Notes: a model not told the origin generated them from the sequence alone. 64,000 nucleotides of DNA from Sphingomonas sp. MA1305 (GCF_016107325.1 NZ_RCVT01000001.1:1550001-1614000); one strand, 5' to 3'; shown: positions 25,647 through 35,521, counted from the stretch's first letter. Program-made: numbers and translations.

Positions 25647-27056
25647 ATGACGGGACTACGAACGGCTTGCGCCCTGCTCTTCGCTTGCGATCCGACCATG
25701 CTGACGGCACAGGCGCTGCCCGCCTCCCCGGCGTCATCGACGGAAAAGCCCGGCAAACCGGATACCGCGCCCGAGAAGGACCCGAACGGGCTGATCCTGA
25801 CCGCGTCGAGCCGTCTGCGCTTCGAAGGGGTCGCCGGCCGTCCCCGTCCCGGTTCGGCGACAGCGGAGGATGCGGTGCTGCTCCGCACCGGTATCGCGGT
25901 GGAATATGGCCCGGGGCCGTTGGCGATCGGCGCGGAGATGATCGACAGTCGCGGTTACGCGCTGGCCCGCACCACGCAGATCAGCAACAGCGAGGTCAAT
26001 GCGGTAGAACTGCCGCAGGCCTATCTGAAGCTCCGTCTCGACGACCTGCTCGGCCGCGGCCGCCACATGACGCTCGACGCCGGCCGCTTCCTGATCAATC
26101 TCGGTTCCGGCCGGCTTGTCGCGACCGACGAATATGGCAACACCGTCAACGGTTTTACTGGCATTCGCAGCGACCTGGAACCGGATCGGCAGACGGTCCT
26201 CACCCTGTTCTACGTACTGCCGCAGCAAAAGCTGCCCGACGATCCGACGCGAGTGCGCCGCAATGCGGTGGTGATGGACCGCGAGACGTTCGACCGGGTG
26301 CTGATCGGCGGACATGTGCGGCGCAAGGCGCTGATCGCCGGTAGCACGCTGGAGATCACCTATCTTCGCCTGGCCGAGCATGACGCGCCGGGCTTCGCCA
26401 CCGCCGACCGCCGGCTGCACACGCTGGACGGGCGGCTGAGCCGTGAGAGCAAGGCGGGCAAGCTCGATGGGGATGCCGAGGTCGCCTATCAGTTTGGCGA
26501 CGCCAGTGCCTCCACCGAAGCGAGCGCGCGTCATGCCGACGTCTCCGCCACCCTCGTCCATGCCGCGGCAGGATATACGTGGGCTACGCCGATCCAGCCA
26601 CGGCTCGGCCTCTTCTACGATTACGCGAGCGGCAACGGCCGCGATGCGCGGACCATCCGCCGGTTCGATTCGCTATACGGCAGCCGGCGCGACGATTTCG
26701 GCCCGTCGGGCACCTATGGCGCGATTTCGCGCGAGAATATGAGTGCGCCGGGGGTGCGGTTCGAAGCCAAGCCCGGCAAGCGGGTCGAGGCGCTGGCGGA
26801 CTATCGCGCCATCTGGCTGGCGTCGCGCTACGATCGCTTCTTCGGTGTCACCGACGCGACCGGCCGCTCGGGCCGCTTCGCCGGGCAGCAGGTCGAGGGG
26901 CGCATCCGCTACTGGCTGATACCCGATCACCTGCGGTTGGAGAGCAATGCGGCGGTGTTGTTCAAGGGCCCCTTCCTGCGCGATGCGCCGGCCGCACTGG
27001 CACGCGATCAGGCGACGGTCCGCTTCCTGGAGATCAACCTGCAGGCGACCTTCTGA
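25647..27056 (+). CDS. Alginate-export-type outer membrane beta-barrel
   Basis: Predicted outer membrane barrel of about 469 residues resembling the alginate_exp (AlgE-like) family. After a signal peptide come SSRLRFEGVAGRP, then long alternating beta strands, LDAGRFLINLGSGRLVATDEYGN, and a C-terminal portion with GLFYDYASGNGRDARTIRRFDSLYGSRRDDFG and terminal INLQATF ending in Phe. The YGSRRDDFG region and the RFDSLYG element are what I use for the family call. ATG at 25647 gives a better signal peptide than the upstream ATG at 25599, which adds 16 polar residues. No polysaccharide synthesis genes are nearby, so the exported or imported substrate is unknown. Confidence 0.75.
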   Translation: MTGLRTACALLFACDPTMLTAQALPASPASSTEKPGKPDTAPEKDPNGLILTASSRLRFEGVAGRPRPGSATAEDAVLLRTGIAVEYGPGPLAIGAEMIDSRGYALARTTQISNSEVNAVELPQAYLKLRLDDLLGRGRHMTLDAGRFLINLGSGRLVATDEYGNTVNGFTGIRSDLEPDRQTVLTLFYVLPQQKLPDDPTRVRRNAVVMDRETFDRVLIGGHVRRKALIAGSTLEITYLRLAEHDAPGFATADRRLHTLDGRLSRESKAGKLDGDAEVAYQFGDASASTEASARHADVSATLVHAAAGYTWATPIQPRLGLFYDYASGNGRDARTIRRFDSLYGSRRDDFGPSGTYGAISRENMSAPGVRFEAKPGKRVEALADYRAIWLASRYDRFFGVTDATGRSGRFAGQQVEGRIRYWLIPDHLRLESNAAVLFKGPFLRDAPAALARDQATVRFLEINLQATF

Positions 27057-27110
27057 TCCGTGCCCGCGTGAGGGTGACGAACGGCCGCGCAGCCGCTACA
27101 GGCGCGGGCC

Positions 27111-29339
27111 ATGACCCAGATCACGCCCGAGATCGTCGCCGAACACGGCCTCTCCCCGGAAGAATATGAGACGGTGCTGCGCGCGCTCGGCCGCGAACCC
27201 AATCTGGTCGAGCTCGGCATCTTCTCGGTCATGTGGTCCGAACATTGCTCGTACAAGTCGAGCCGCATCCACCTGAAGAAGCTGCCGACCACGGGCCCTC
27301 AGGTGATCTGCGGCCCCGGCGAGAACGCCGGCGTGATCGACATCGGCGACGGTCAGGCCGCGATCTTCAAGATGGAGTCGCACAACCACCCCTCCTACAT
27401 TGAGCCGTACCAAGGTGCAGCGACGGGCGTCGGCGGCATCCTGCGCGACGTGTTCACGATGGGCGCGCGCCCCGTCGCCAACATGAACGCGCTGCGCTTC
27501 GGCCGGCCCGATCATCCCAAGATGCGCCACCTGATCAGCGGCGTCGTCCACGGCATCGGCGGCTACGGCAATTGCGTCGGCGTGCCGACCGTCGGTGGCG
27601 AGGTGAACTTCCATCCTGCCTATGACGGCAACATCCTGGTCAATGCGATGACGGTCGGCGTCGCCGCACAGGATAAGATCTTCTATTCGGCGGCCAGCGG
27701 CATCGGCAATCCGATCGTCTATGTCGGGTCGAAGACCGGCCGCGACGGCATTCACGGCGCGACCATGGCCTCGGCCGACTTCGGCGAGGATGCCGAGGAG
27801 AAGCGCCCGACCGTGCAGGTCGGCGACCCCTTCACCGAGAAATTGCTGATCGAGGCGTGCCTGGAGCTGATGGCGACCGACGTGATCGTCGCGATCCAGG
27901 ACATGGGCGCCGCGGGCCTGACCTCGTCGAGCGTCGAGATGGCGTCCAAGGGCGGCGTCGGCATCGAATTGATCATGGACGACGTGCCGCAGCGTGAGAC
28001 CGGCATGACCGCCTATGAGATGATGCTGTCGGAAAGCCAGGAGCGGATGCTCATGGTGCTGAAGCCCGGCCGCGAGGCGGAAGCCGAGGCGATTTTCCGC
28101 AAATGGGAGCTCGACTTCGCGGTGATCGGCCATGTCACCGACACCGGCCGCATGGTGCTGAAGCATCATGGCGAAGTGGTGTGCGACATCCCGCTCGCGC
28201 CGCTCGCCGACGAGGCGCCGCTGTACGACCGGCCGCACGTACCGACCGTACCGCCGGCGATGCCCGAGACGCTGCCGGAAAGCCGCGACATCGCCAAGGA
28301 TCTGCTGACGCTGATCGGCTCGCCCGACATCGCCAGCCGCCGCTGGATCTGGGAGCAATATGACCACATGGTCGGCGCCGACACGGTGCAGCGCCCGGGC
28401 GGCGACGCCGCGGTGGTGCGCGTGCATGACACCAACAAGGCGCTGGCGATCACAACCGACTGTACGCCGCGCTATTGTTTCGCTGATCCCGTCCAGGGCG
28501 GCCGCCAGGCGGTGGCGGAGGCATGGCGAAACCTGACCAGCGTCGGCGCGACGCCGCTCGCGGTGACCAACTGCCTCAACTTCGCCAATCCGCAGCGGCC
28601 CGAGATCATGGGCCAGATCGTCGGCTGCCTCGAAGGAATGAGCGACGCCTGCCGCGCGCTCGACTTCCCGATCGTGTCGGGCAACGTCTCGCTGTACAAT
28701 GAATCCAAGGCGACCGGCGGCGGCTCGGCGATCCTGCCGACCCCGGCGATCGGCGGCGTCGGCCTGCTCGCCGATTGGCAGCGCAACATGACGATCGCGT
28801 TCAAGGGCACGGGCGACGTCATCCTCGCGGTCGGCACGCGCGGCGGCCACCTCGGCCAGTCGCTCTACCTGCGCGAATGCCACGGCATCGAGGGTCGCGA
28901 CGCCGGCCCGCCGCCGCCCGTCGATCTCGACGCGGAACGCCGCACCGGCGATCTGATCCGCCGCGGCATCGAACAGGGCCAGCTCTCCGCGGTCCACGAC
29001 GTCTCCGACGGCGGCATCGCGGTGACGCTCGCGGAGATGGCGCTGGCCGGCAATATCGGCGCGATGATCGACCGCAAGCAACCGTTCGGCTGCGCCCGCT
29101 CCTTCTTCGCAGAGGATCAGGGCGTCTATGTGGTCACCGTCCACGACCATGCCCTGGTCGACTTCCTCGCTGAGGCGCATGCCGCCGGAGTCGAGGCGGA
29201 GCCGCTCGGCCGGACCGGCGGCAAGCGGCTGATCTTCGAACGGCCCGACCGCGACGATGTCGTCACGCTCGATGCATTGCGCTCCGCGCATGAAGCGTTC
29301 TTCCCGACGTTGATGGGCAGCGACGCCGCACTCGCCTGA
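27111..29339 (+). CDS. purL: Phosphoribosylformylglycinamidine synthase subunit PurL
   Basis: Purine biosynthesis enzyme of 742 residues, the small PurL form that works with separate PurS and PurQ to turn FGAR into FGAM using ATP and glutamine-derived ammonia. Recognisable pieces include [14 protein letters not shown], the ATP site KMESHNHPS, the metal-binding [19 protein letters not shown] and the second-half [14 protein letters not shown]. The length fits the small form exactly. Neither purS nor purQ is adjacent. A long open frame antisense to this gene is a codon-composition shadow. Confidence 0.97.
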   Translation: MTQITPEIVAEHGLSPEEYETVLRALGREPNLVELGIFSVMWSEHCSYKSSRIHLKKLPTTGPQVICGPGENAGVIDIGDGQAAIFKMESHNHPSYIEPYQGAATGVGGILRDVFTMGARPVANMNALRFGRPDHPKMRHLISGVVHGIGGYGNCVGVPTVGGEVNFHPAYDGNILVNAMTVGVAAQDKIFYSAASGIGNPIVYVGSKTGRDGIHGATMASADFGEDAEEKRPTVQVGDPFTEKLLIEACLELMATDVIVAIQDMGAAGLTSSSVEMASKGGVGIELIMDDVPQRETGMTAYEMMLSESQERMLMVLKPGREAEAEAIFRKWELDFAVIGHVTDTGRMVLKHHGEVVCDIPLAPLADEAPLYDRPHVPTVPPAMPETLPESRDIAKDLLTLIGSPDIASRRWIWEQYDHMVGADTVQRPGGDAAVVRVHDTNKALAITTDCTPRYCFADPVQGGRQAVAEAWRNLTSVGATPLAVTNCLNFANPQRPEIMGQIVGCLEGMSDACRALDFPIVSGNVSLYNESKATGGGSAILPTPAIGGVGLLADWQRNMTIAFKGTGDVILAVGTRGGHLGQSLYLRECHGIEGRDAGPPPPVDLDAERRTGDLIRRGIEQGQLSAVHDVSDGGIAVTLAEMALAGNIGAMIDRKQPFGCARSFFAEDQGVYVVTVHDHALVDFLAEAHAAGVEAEPLGRTGGKRLIFERPDRDDVVTLDALRSAHEAFFPTLMGSDAALA

Positions 29340-29434
29340 TCGCTCCGCCGCCGCCGCCGGGCCGTGTGCAAGGCGGCGGCACGGTGAGACGGCGTGTCAC
29401 TGCGACCAAAAGATGCGAACGACCCGCAACTAGC

Positions 29435-29451
29435 TTGCGATCGCCTCGCAA
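29435..29451. promoter_or_regulatory. Candidate iron-responsive operator (Fur-like palindrome)
   Basis: TTGCGATCGCCTCGCAA repeats the arms TTGCGA/TCGCAA and most of the spacer of the site at 3047-3063. It lies 36 bp before the bfd start, a position suited to repression. Two independent copies in front of iron genes make chance unlikely. Confidence 0.55.
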
Positions 29452-29487
29452 TAGCGCTACTACCCCAGTGTCGCCGAGGGAGCGCTT

Positions 29488-29658
29488 ATGGTCGTCTGCG
29501 TCTGCAATGCCATTCGGGAAAGCCAAGTCCGCGAGGTCGCGCGGCAAGGCTGCCGGACCGCCTGTCAGGCGTATAAGGCGCTCGGGTGTCAGGCGAAATG
29601 CGGACAATGCAGTGTCGTGGCGCGCGCCATTATCGACCTGGAACGCACCGCCGCCTGA
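29488..29658 (+). CDS. bfd: Bacterioferritin-associated ferredoxin (Bfd-like)
   Basis: A 56-residue [2Fe-2S] protein thought to reduce and mobilise iron from bacterioferritin. The sequence VCVCNAIRESQVREVARQGC carries the first CxC pair, and CQAKCGQC near the C-terminus carries the second pair, giving the four-cysteine pattern of the BFD domain. GAGGGAG lies 5-6 nt before the ATG. The gene ends 100 bp before bfr, and the Fur-like palindrome sits in front, so the pair is probably one iron-regulated unit. Its small size makes it easy to miss in automated calls. Confidence 0.88.
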   Translation: MVVCVCNAIRESQVREVARQGCRTACQAYKALGCQAKCGQCSVVARAIIDLERTAA

Positions 29659-29758
29659 TCGACCAACCGGACCATATCGGACTTTTTTTAGCCACCCCCG
29701 TTGTTCGGATCGGTGTCGCGCGGCTACACAAGCTCCATCGGACAATGGAGCTATGACG

Positions 29759-30274
29759 ATGAAGGGCGACCCAAAGGTCATCGAATTCCTCAACGAGGCG
29801 CTCAAGAACGAGCTGACCGCGATCAATCAATATTGGCTGCACTATCGACTGCTCGACCATTGGGGCGTCTACAAGCTTGCCCAATATGAGCGGATGGAAT
29901 CGATCGACGAGATGAAGCATGCCGACTGGCTGTCGGAGCGTATCCTGTTCCTCGATGGCCTGCCCAACTTCCAGCTGCTCGGACGCCTGCGCATCGGTGA
30001 GACGGTCGAGGAAGTGATCCGATCCGATCTGGCGATGGAATTGGAGGCGGTGCAACAGCTTAAGGCGGCGGTCGCCTATTGCGAAGAGGTCAAGGACTTC
30101 ATCAGCCGCGACCTGTTCGCGCGCATCCTGGCCAGCGAGGAAGAGCATGTCGACACGCTCGAGCGGCAGTTCGAGATGATCGAACGGATGGGGCTGCACA
30201 ATTACGTCCAGCTCAATTCGATCAGCGAACACGATGCGCCGAAAACGGGCGCCGCGCCCTATCTGAACGCCTGA
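29759..30274 (+). CDS. bfr: Bacterioferritin
   Basis: Iron storage protein of 171 residues forming a 24-mer shell with heme. The family signature ESIDEMKHADWLSERILFL contains the ferroxidase Glu and His and the heme-ligand Met; EEEHVDTLE in the fourth helix supplies the second ferroxidase cluster. The sequence then follows the normal family length to GLHNYVQLN with a short extra tail. ATG at 29759 is used because GGAG (29747-29750) is 8 nt away, while the ATG at 29753 would be too close. It follows bfd by 100 bp and shares its iron-box-like palindrome. Confidence 0.95.
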   Translation: MKGDPKVIEFLNEALKNELTAINQYWLHYRLLDHWGVYKLAQYERMESIDEMKHADWLSERILFLDGLPNFQLLGRLRIGETVEEVIRSDLAMELEAVQQLKAAVAYCEEVKDFISRDLFARILASEEEHVDTLERQFEMIERMGLHNYVQLNSISEHDAPKTGAAPYLNA

Positions 30275-30296
30275 GGGCGAACGGATCGTTCAACGA

Positions 30297-30317
30297 CCCC
30301 GGGGCTATGCCCCGGGG
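30297..30317. terminator. Candidate hairpin after bfr
   Basis: CCCCGGGGC-TAT-GCCCCGGGG forms a perfect 9-bp stem 23 bp after the bfr stop. No T-run follows, so it may be a transcript-stabilising hairpin or a weak terminator. Confidence 0.45.
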
Positions 30318-30380
30318 CATGTCCGGCTGTGAGTCATGCCGACGACTTGATGAAGGCCAAGGCGCGACGACCCCGGCGGT

Positions 30381-30800
30381 TCACGATAATTTGCGTCCGA
30401 AGCCGCCGGTGCCGAGCGGCTTGCGCGCGACGAGGGGATTGGCCTCACGCTCGAGCAATTGCAGCGTCTCGAAGAACAGCGGGCGCAGGCGCACGACATG
30501 CTCCAGCGCCTCTTCGCACGTGTCGTGACGCTCGACGCAATCGCGGGCGATCTCCTCGATCGTCTCCGCCAGCATGCCGAGCGGTTCAGCGCCGAACTGG
30601 CGCGATTCGCCCTTCAGCGTATGGGCCGGGATCACCATCGCCGCGGCATTGTTGCCGCGCATCGCCTGTTCGATCGCCGCGACCGACTTGACGCCGTCCT
30701 CGCGGAAATAGCCGAGGATGCGCACGAAACCGGCGCCCAGCTCGCTACGGGCCTGTGCGAATGCCGCCCAATCCACCAACGTGCTGCCTTCGAACGACAC
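30381..30800 (-). CDS. Hpt domain phosphotransfer protein
   Basis: Single-domain histidine phosphotransfer protein of 139 residues. The central helix holds MVIPAHTLKGESRQFGAEPLG, matching the HxxKGxxxxxGxxxL pattern in which the histidine is phosphorylated in multistep relays. The GTG at 30800 is chosen because GGGGAGG sits 6 nt before it; an upstream ATG frame would add a basic stretch with no support. No kinase or regulator is next to it: it lies between bfr (other strand) and der. Its partners must therefore be elsewhere. Confidence 0.8.
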   Translation of the reverse strand: MSFEGSTLVDWAAFAQARSELGAGFVRILGYFREDGVKSVAAIEQAMRGNNAAAMVIPAHTLKGESRQFGAEPLGMLAETIEEIARDCVERHDTCEEALEHVVRLRPLFFETLQLLEREANPLVARKPLGTGGFGRKLS

Positions 30801-30946
30801 TTCGAACCTCCCCGGTCTGCGCCCAGCGCCTCGCAACTCAATCCGGCGAGCTGTAGGCCGCGAGGTGTAAACATGCCGTTGCCAACGGGCCCGATCCGGC
30901 AAGTCTTTGTCGATATCCGCTCAACACTCTAGACGCGGACCGAAGA

Positions 30947-32317
30947 TCAATCCTTGCGGTCAAACGGGTTCTTGGGCGCGCGGAACGTCAGACGCACCGG
31001 CACCGCGCCGAACCCCAGATCCTTGCGCATCGAATTGACCAGATAGCGTTCGTAGCTCGCCGGCAATTGGTCGACACGGGTACCGAAGATCACGAAGCTG
31101 GGCGGCCGCGTCTTGACCTGGGTGACGTAGCGCATCTTGATCCGCTTGCCGCCCGGTGCCGGCGGCGGATTGGCGTCGACTGCGCGCTCGAACCAGCGGT
31201 TCAGCTCGCCGGTCGGGACGCGGCGCGACCAGGCCTCGCGCGTCTCGAATGCCGCCTGGATCATCACGTCGAGCCCCTTGCCCGTCGCCGCCGAGACGGT
31301 GAGCAGGGTCACGCCCTTGACCTGCGACAGACCGTCCTCCAACGCCTTCTTGACGCCGTTGAACAGCGACGAGGCATTTTCCGCCACGTCCCATTTGTTG
31401 AGCGCGATGATGAGGGCGCGCCCCTCCTCCAGCACGCGGTCGGCGATGCGCAGATCCTGCGCCTCCAGACCGAGCGTTGCGTCGAGCAGCAGCACCACCA
31501 CTTCGGCGAAATCGACCGCCCTCAAGGCGTCGGCGACCGACAATTTCTCGAGCTTGTCCTGCACCTTGGCCCGCTTGCGCATGCCGGCTGTGTCGATCAG
31601 CCGCACCGCACGCGGATGGCCGTCACGGTCATGCCAGGTCCAGTCGATCGCGATCGAATCGCGGGTGATCCCCGCCTCCGGCCCGGTGATCAGTCGCTCC
31701 TCGCCGAGGATGCGATTGACCAGGGTCGACTTACCGGCATTGGGGCGGCCGACGATCGCCAGCTTCAACGGCGCCGACGGATTGTCCTCGTCCTCCTCCT
31801 CGTCCTCGGCCTCCTTGCCCTCGAGGTGCGGCAAAATGCCTTCGAACAGATCGCCGATCCCCTCGCCATGTTCGGCGGAGAGCTGGACCGGGTCACCGAA
31901 GCCGAGCGCCAGCGACTCGAGCACGCCCTGTTCGCCCGCGCGCCCCTCCGCCTTGTTGGCGACCAGCACCACCGGCGTCGTCGATCCCCGCAGCCAGCGG
32001 GCGATCTCCTCGTCGAGCGGCACGATCCCGGCGCGCGCATCGACCAGGAACAGCGCGACGTCGGCCTCGGCGACCGCCGCCTCGGTCTGGCGGCGCATCC
32101 GGCCAGGCAGCGTCTGCGGGTCCTCGTCCTCGTAACCGGCGGTGTCGATGACGCGGAAGTCGAGCCCGATCAGATGCGCCTCGCCCTCGCGCCGGTCGCG
32201 CGTCACGCCCGGCTGGTCATCGACCAGCGCCAGCTTCTTGCCGACCAGGCGGTTGAACAGCGTCGATTTGCCGACATTGGGACGGCCGACGATCGCGACA
32301 GTGGGAAGACGGGACAT
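30947..32317 (-). CDS. der: Ribosome assembly GTPase Der (EngA)
   Basis: GTPase of 456 residues with two tandem G domains needed for 50S subunit assembly. The first domain has GRPNVGKSTLFNRLVG, DTAGYEDE and NKAE; the second has GRPNAGKSTLVNRILG, DTAGMRKRAK and NKWD. A KH-like C-terminal domain closes with LTFRAPKNPF. The linker between G domains is strongly acidic (EAEDEEEDEDNPSAP), longer than in many homologs. Downstream in the same direction there is only the Hpt gene; upstream on the same strand are bamB and a YfgM-like gene, an order common in proteobacteria. Confidence 0.97.
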   Translation of the reverse strand: MSRLPTVAIVGRPNVGKSTLFNRLVGKKLALVDDQPGVTRDRREGEAHLIGLDFRVIDTAGYEDEDPQTLPGRMRRQTEAAVAEADVALFLVDARAGIVPLDEEIARWLRGSTTPVVLVANKAEGRAGEQGVLESLALGFGDPVQLSAEHGEGIGDLFEGILPHLEGKEAEDEEEDEDNPSAPLKLAIVGRPNAGKSTLVNRILGEERLITGPEAGITRDSIAIDWTWHDRDGHPRAVRLIDTAGMRKRAKVQDKLEKLSVADALRAVDFAEVVVLLLDATLGLEAQDLRIADRVLEEGRALIIALNKWDVAENASSLFNGVKKALEDGLSQVKGVTLLTVSAATGKGLDVMIQAAFETREAWSRRVPTGELNRWFERAVDANPPPAPGGKRIKMRYVTQVKTRPPSFVIFGTRVDQLPASYERYLVNSMRKDLGFGAVPVRLTFRAPKNPFDRKD

Positions 32318-32378
32318 GCAGGGCCTTTAGGGCAAGACGGACGGCAGGTCACGCGGGCGCGACCGCTCCATAACGCGT

Positions 32379-32434
32379 CACCCCGGCACGGGCCGGAGCC
32401 TCCCGTTCGGGAAGCCTCGGGCCGTGCCGGGGTG
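32379..32434. repeat. Palindromic intergenic element between bamB and der
   Basis: CACCCCGGCACGG (32379-32391) and CCGTGCCGGGGTG (32422-32434) are exact 13-bp inverted arms around a nested hairpin (CTCCCG-TT-CGGGAAG). It resembles the REP-type palindromes scattered in such genomes and may stabilise or end the bamB transcript. Confidence 0.6.
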
Positions 32435-32470
32435 AAGCCGAATTGGCGGGGGGCGAGCCGCCCCTAGCCC

Positions 32471-33799
32471 TCATTTGTAGGCGGTGATGCGGCCGCGTTC
32501 GTTCAGCGTATAGAGCGTGCCCTTGGCGATGATCGGCGGCAGGGCATAGGGCACCTTGCCCTCGATCTTGCCGGTGATGCTGCCGTCGGACGGATTGGCG
32601 AACACCACTTCGCCCAGCGCATTGGTCATCACCAGCTTGTTGCCGGCCAGCACCGGGCCGAACCAAGTCACCTGCGCGCCCTTGTTCTTCTTGGCGTTCT
32701 TGAAGCGCTGCAGCTGGACGATCCAGCGCGCCTTGCCGTTCGAGCGCGCCAGGCAGATGAGGCGCGCGTCGTCGGTCACCGCGAACAGCCATTCGCCCGC
32801 CACCCAGGGGTTGGCGACTCCCGCGAAATTCTGCTCCCACAGCCGCTGGCCGGTGGCGAGGTCGAGCGCGACCATGCGGCCGCCCTGGCCCAGCGCGTAG
32901 ACGCGGCCGTTGTCGATCACCGGATTGGCGTCGACGTCGGACAGGCTCGACACCGAGGTGGTGATCGAGGTGCGCGACAGCGCGTCCCCCCACAGCACGC
33001 GGCCGTTCTCGTAGCGATAGGCGTTGAGCTCGCCACTGGAGAAGCCGGCGACGATCGTGCCCTGGCTCGATGCCGGCGCCGCGACGCCGAACACGCCCTG
33101 GCTTTCCAGCGTACCCGACTGCGCCCACTGCACCTTGCCGTCGGCGGCGTTCAGCGCGAAGATCTGATTGTCCTGGCTCAGCACGTAGACCGAACCATTG
33201 GCGATCGTCGGCGCGCCGCGCAGCGGGCCGCCCGGCTTGGCGCGCCAGATCTCCTTGCCGTCCGCGGCGTTTAGCGCGACGACGTCGCCCAGGCCGTCGG
33301 TGGCGTAGACGCGGCCCTCGTCATAGCTGACGCCGCCGCCGAAGCGGGCCGCGCGGTTGACCTTGCCCTCGGTCAGGCTGGTCGACCACAGGCTGGCGCC
33401 GGTCGTCGCGTCGAAGGCGTGGACGGTGGCGGCGACGTCGTCGACGAACAGCTTGTTGTCGGCGACCACCGGCGCGGCGCCGAGCCGCTCGCGGTTCGAG
33501 CCGCCGTCGATCGAGGCCTGCCAGACCCGGCTGGGACTGTCGGCGAGGACCAGCTGCCCCATCGACTTGGCGGCATTGCCGCCGGGCTGCGCCCAGGCGT
33601 CGTTCGCCACCGGCGCCGGCAGCAGCACCTGAATGTCGGCGATGGTGCGATCCGCCTCGATGCCGTTCTCCGACGACAGGATCGGCACGCGCTCGCCGAC
33701 GGTCGGCGTCTTCTTCGCTCCGCCGCCCTTGAAGATGCCGCAGGCGGAAAGCGCCATCAGCGCGGCCAGCGCGACGGACGCCCGATACTTGGATGTCAT
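32471..33799 (-). CDS. bamB: Outer membrane assembly lipoprotein BamB
   Basis: Lipoprotein subunit of the BAM complex that folds beta-barrel proteins into the outer membrane; 442 residues. The lipobox LMALSACGIF marks the acylated cysteine. The rest is an eight-bladed PQQ-type propeller with repeated blade ends such as GKEIWRAKPGGPLRGAPTIANG, VYALGQGGRMVALDLATGQRLWEQ and GTLYTLNERGRITAYK. Its start overlaps the stop of the YfgM-like gene by 4 bp (ATGA), and der lies downstream, so the three form the classical yfgM-bamB-der array. Confidence 0.93.
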   Translation of the reverse strand: MTSKYRASVALAALMALSACGIFKGGGAKKTPTVGERVPILSSENGIEADRTIADIQVLLPAPVANDAWAQPGGNAAKSMGQLVLADSPSRVWQASIDGGSNRERLGAAPVVADNKLFVDDVAATVHAFDATTGASLWSTSLTEGKVNRAARFGGGVSYDEGRVYATDGLGDVVALNAADGKEIWRAKPGGPLRGAPTIANGSVYVLSQDNQIFALNAADGKVQWAQSGTLESQGVFGVAAPASSQGTIVAGFSSGELNAYRYENGRVLWGDALSRTSITTSVSSLSDVDANPVIDNGRVYALGQGGRMVALDLATGQRLWEQNFAGVANPWVAGEWLFAVTDDARLICLARSNGKARWIVQLQRFKNAKKNKGAQVTWFGPVLAGNKLVMTNALGEVVFANPSDGSITGKIEGKVPYALPPIIAKGTLYTLNERGRITAYK

Positions 33800-34536
33800 T
33801 TCGCTTGTGCTTCCTTAACGGTGGCGGGCTTCACCACGCGAACATTGGCGGTATCGGCGGCGGCCGACGCATCGTTGCCCAATACGCTGGCCATCTGAAC
33901 CGCACGTTGACGCAGCGATTCGGGCACGTCCTCGCCCTTGGCGATCTGGCTGAACAGGGTCGCCGCCAGATCGCGACGGCCGCTGTTGATATAGGCGATC
34001 GCGACCATCTCGCCGGCGCTGCCGAACCACGGATTGCCGGCGACGGCGAGCGGCCGAAGCCGCTCGATCACCACCTGCGGCTTCAGCGTGTCGAATTCGG
34101 CGCTGGTCTGACGGACCAGGGCCAGATCGCGGAACGGCTGCGCCACGCCATTGTCGTTGGCGACCTCCGCGAACTTGGCAGCGGCGCCCTTCAGGTCGTT
34201 CTTCTGAAGAAGGATATCGCCCTGGGTGAATTTGGCGAGGGCGCGATAGCCGTCGTGGCTCGACCCGGCGAGCTCCTTCAGCACCGGGTCGGCCTTCGCC
34301 GGCTGGTCCGCCGCCAGCGAATCGAACGCCGTCTGCAGCTTCTCGCCCTCGACCCCCGCCGCCACCGACCGACGATGCTGCCAGTAGAGGACGCCGCCGA
34401 ACAGCGCGAGCGCCAGCACAATTGCGCCGATCAGCCAGCGACCGTAGCGTTCCCAGAAGGAGAGCAATTGATCGCGACGAACCTCGTCGTCGACTTCGCG
34501 CAGGAACGCTTCATTGGTATTCGGGGTCAGCGCCAA
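33796..34536 (-). CDS. YfgM-like tetratricopeptide membrane protein
   Basis: Inner membrane protein of 246 residues with one helix (WLIGAIVLALALFGGVLYW) near the N-terminus and a periplasmic TPR-like domain (YRALAKFTQGDILLQKNDLKGAAAKF, DLALVRQTSAEFD). The cytoplasmic start EAFLREVDDEVRRDQLLSFWERYGR is the usual opening of this family, proposed to bridge SecYEG and periplasmic chaperones. It is followed directly by bamB with a 4-bp overlap. An in-frame start is clear at 34536. Confidence 0.88.
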   Translation of the reverse strand: MALTPNTNEAFLREVDDEVRRDQLLSFWERYGRWLIGAIVLALALFGGVLYWQHRRSVAAGVEGEKLQTAFDSLAADQPAKADPVLKELAGSSHDGYRALAKFTQGDILLQKNDLKGAAAKFAEVANDNGVAQPFRDLALVRQTSAEFDTLKPQVVIERLRPLAVAGNPWFGSAGEMVAIAYINSGRRDLAATLFSQIAKGEDVPESLRQRAVQMASVLGNDASAAADTANVRVVKPATVKEAQAK

Positions 34537-34620
34537 GACGGGCTCCGGTCAGAACGGGGGCATGAAAGCGCGGACTTGTAGCCGCGCCGGGCACGAAACG
34601 AAAGACGGACGCGCGTCATC

Positions 34621-35496
34621 CTACTCCTTGGCGACGTATACCTGTTCCGCGCCCGGAAAGGTCCGCGCACGCACCTCGCCCGCATAGGCTTCGGCTGCGG
34701 CGGAAATACGGCCGGCGATATCGTCGTAGCGCTTCACGAATTTGGCAGTGCGCTCGAACATGCCGAGCATGTCCTCGGCGACCAGCACCTGGCCGTCGCA
34801 GCGGGCCGACGCGCCGATGCCGATCGTCGGGCAGCCGACCGCCTCAGTCAGCGCGATCGCGATCGGCTCCATCACACCTTCGATCACCAGGGCGAAGGCA
34901 CCGGCCTCGGCGATCGCCCGGCCGTCGGCGATGATCTTCGCGGCTTCCGCCTCGCTGCGACCGCGCGCGCCATAGCCGCCCAGCGCATTGACCGCTTGCG
35001 GCGTCAGCCCGACATGGCCGCACACCGGTATGCCGCGTTCCGACAGGAAGCGCACCGTCGGCGCCATCGCCTCGCCGCCCTCCAGCTTGACCGCGGCGGC
35101 GCCCGTCTCCTTGAGCAGCCGCGCCGCGCTGGCAAAGGCCTGTTCGGGCGACGCCTCATAGCTGCCGAACGGCATGTCGATCACGACCAGTGCATGATAG
35201 CTGCCGCGCACCACCGCCGCGCCGTGCGCCGCCATCATCTCCAGCGTCACCGGCACCGTCGACGGCAGGCCGTAGATCACCTGGCCCAGGCTGTCGCCGA
35301 CCAGCAGCATGTCGCAATGCGGATCGAGCAGCTGCGCGGTGCGCGCGGTATAGGCGGTCAGCATCACCAGCGGGCCGCCACGGTCGGGGTCGCCGCCCTT
35401 GCGCCGGCGGATCGCGGGGACGGTCAGCCGCTTGAGCGGCACCGGCGTCGGCGTCGCGCGGCTGGTCGCGGTATCGAGCGTGTAGGTCGTGGACAT
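34621..35496 (-). CDS. panB: 3-methyl-2-oxobutanoate hydroxymethyltransferase
   Basis: First committed enzyme of pantothenate synthesis; it adds a hydroxymethyl group from methylene-THF to ketoisovalerate. The 291-residue protein has [15 protein letters not shown], the metal and substrate segment [13 protein letters not shown], then [17 protein letters not shown] and VKLEGGE, and the catalytic [17 protein letters not shown] at 35496 starts the typical Thr-rich N-terminus; an upstream ATG in frame would overlap the next gene. Other pan genes are not present. Confidence 0.96.
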   Translation of the reverse strand: MSTTYTLDTATSRATPTPVPLKRLTVPAIRRRKGGDPDRGGPLVMLTAYTARTAQLLDPHCDMLLVGDSLGQVIYGLPSTVPVTLEMMAAHGAAVVRGSYHALVVIDMPFGSYEASPEQAFASAARLLKETGAAAVKLEGGEAMAPTVRFLSERGIPVCGHVGLTPQAVNALGGYGARGRSEAEAAKIIADGRAIAEAGAFALVIEGVMEPIAIALTEAVGCPTIGIGASARCDGQVLVAEDMLGMFERTAKFVKRYDDIAGRISAAAEAYAGEVRARTFPGAEQVYVAKE

Positions 35497-35521
35497 GGCT
35501 GCGGCTTGTAGGCGCGGGCGC

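Noticed and set aside
27096..29291. A 731-codon open frame antisense to purL
   Set aside because: Same shadow effect; the sense frame is a complete and unmistakable PurL.
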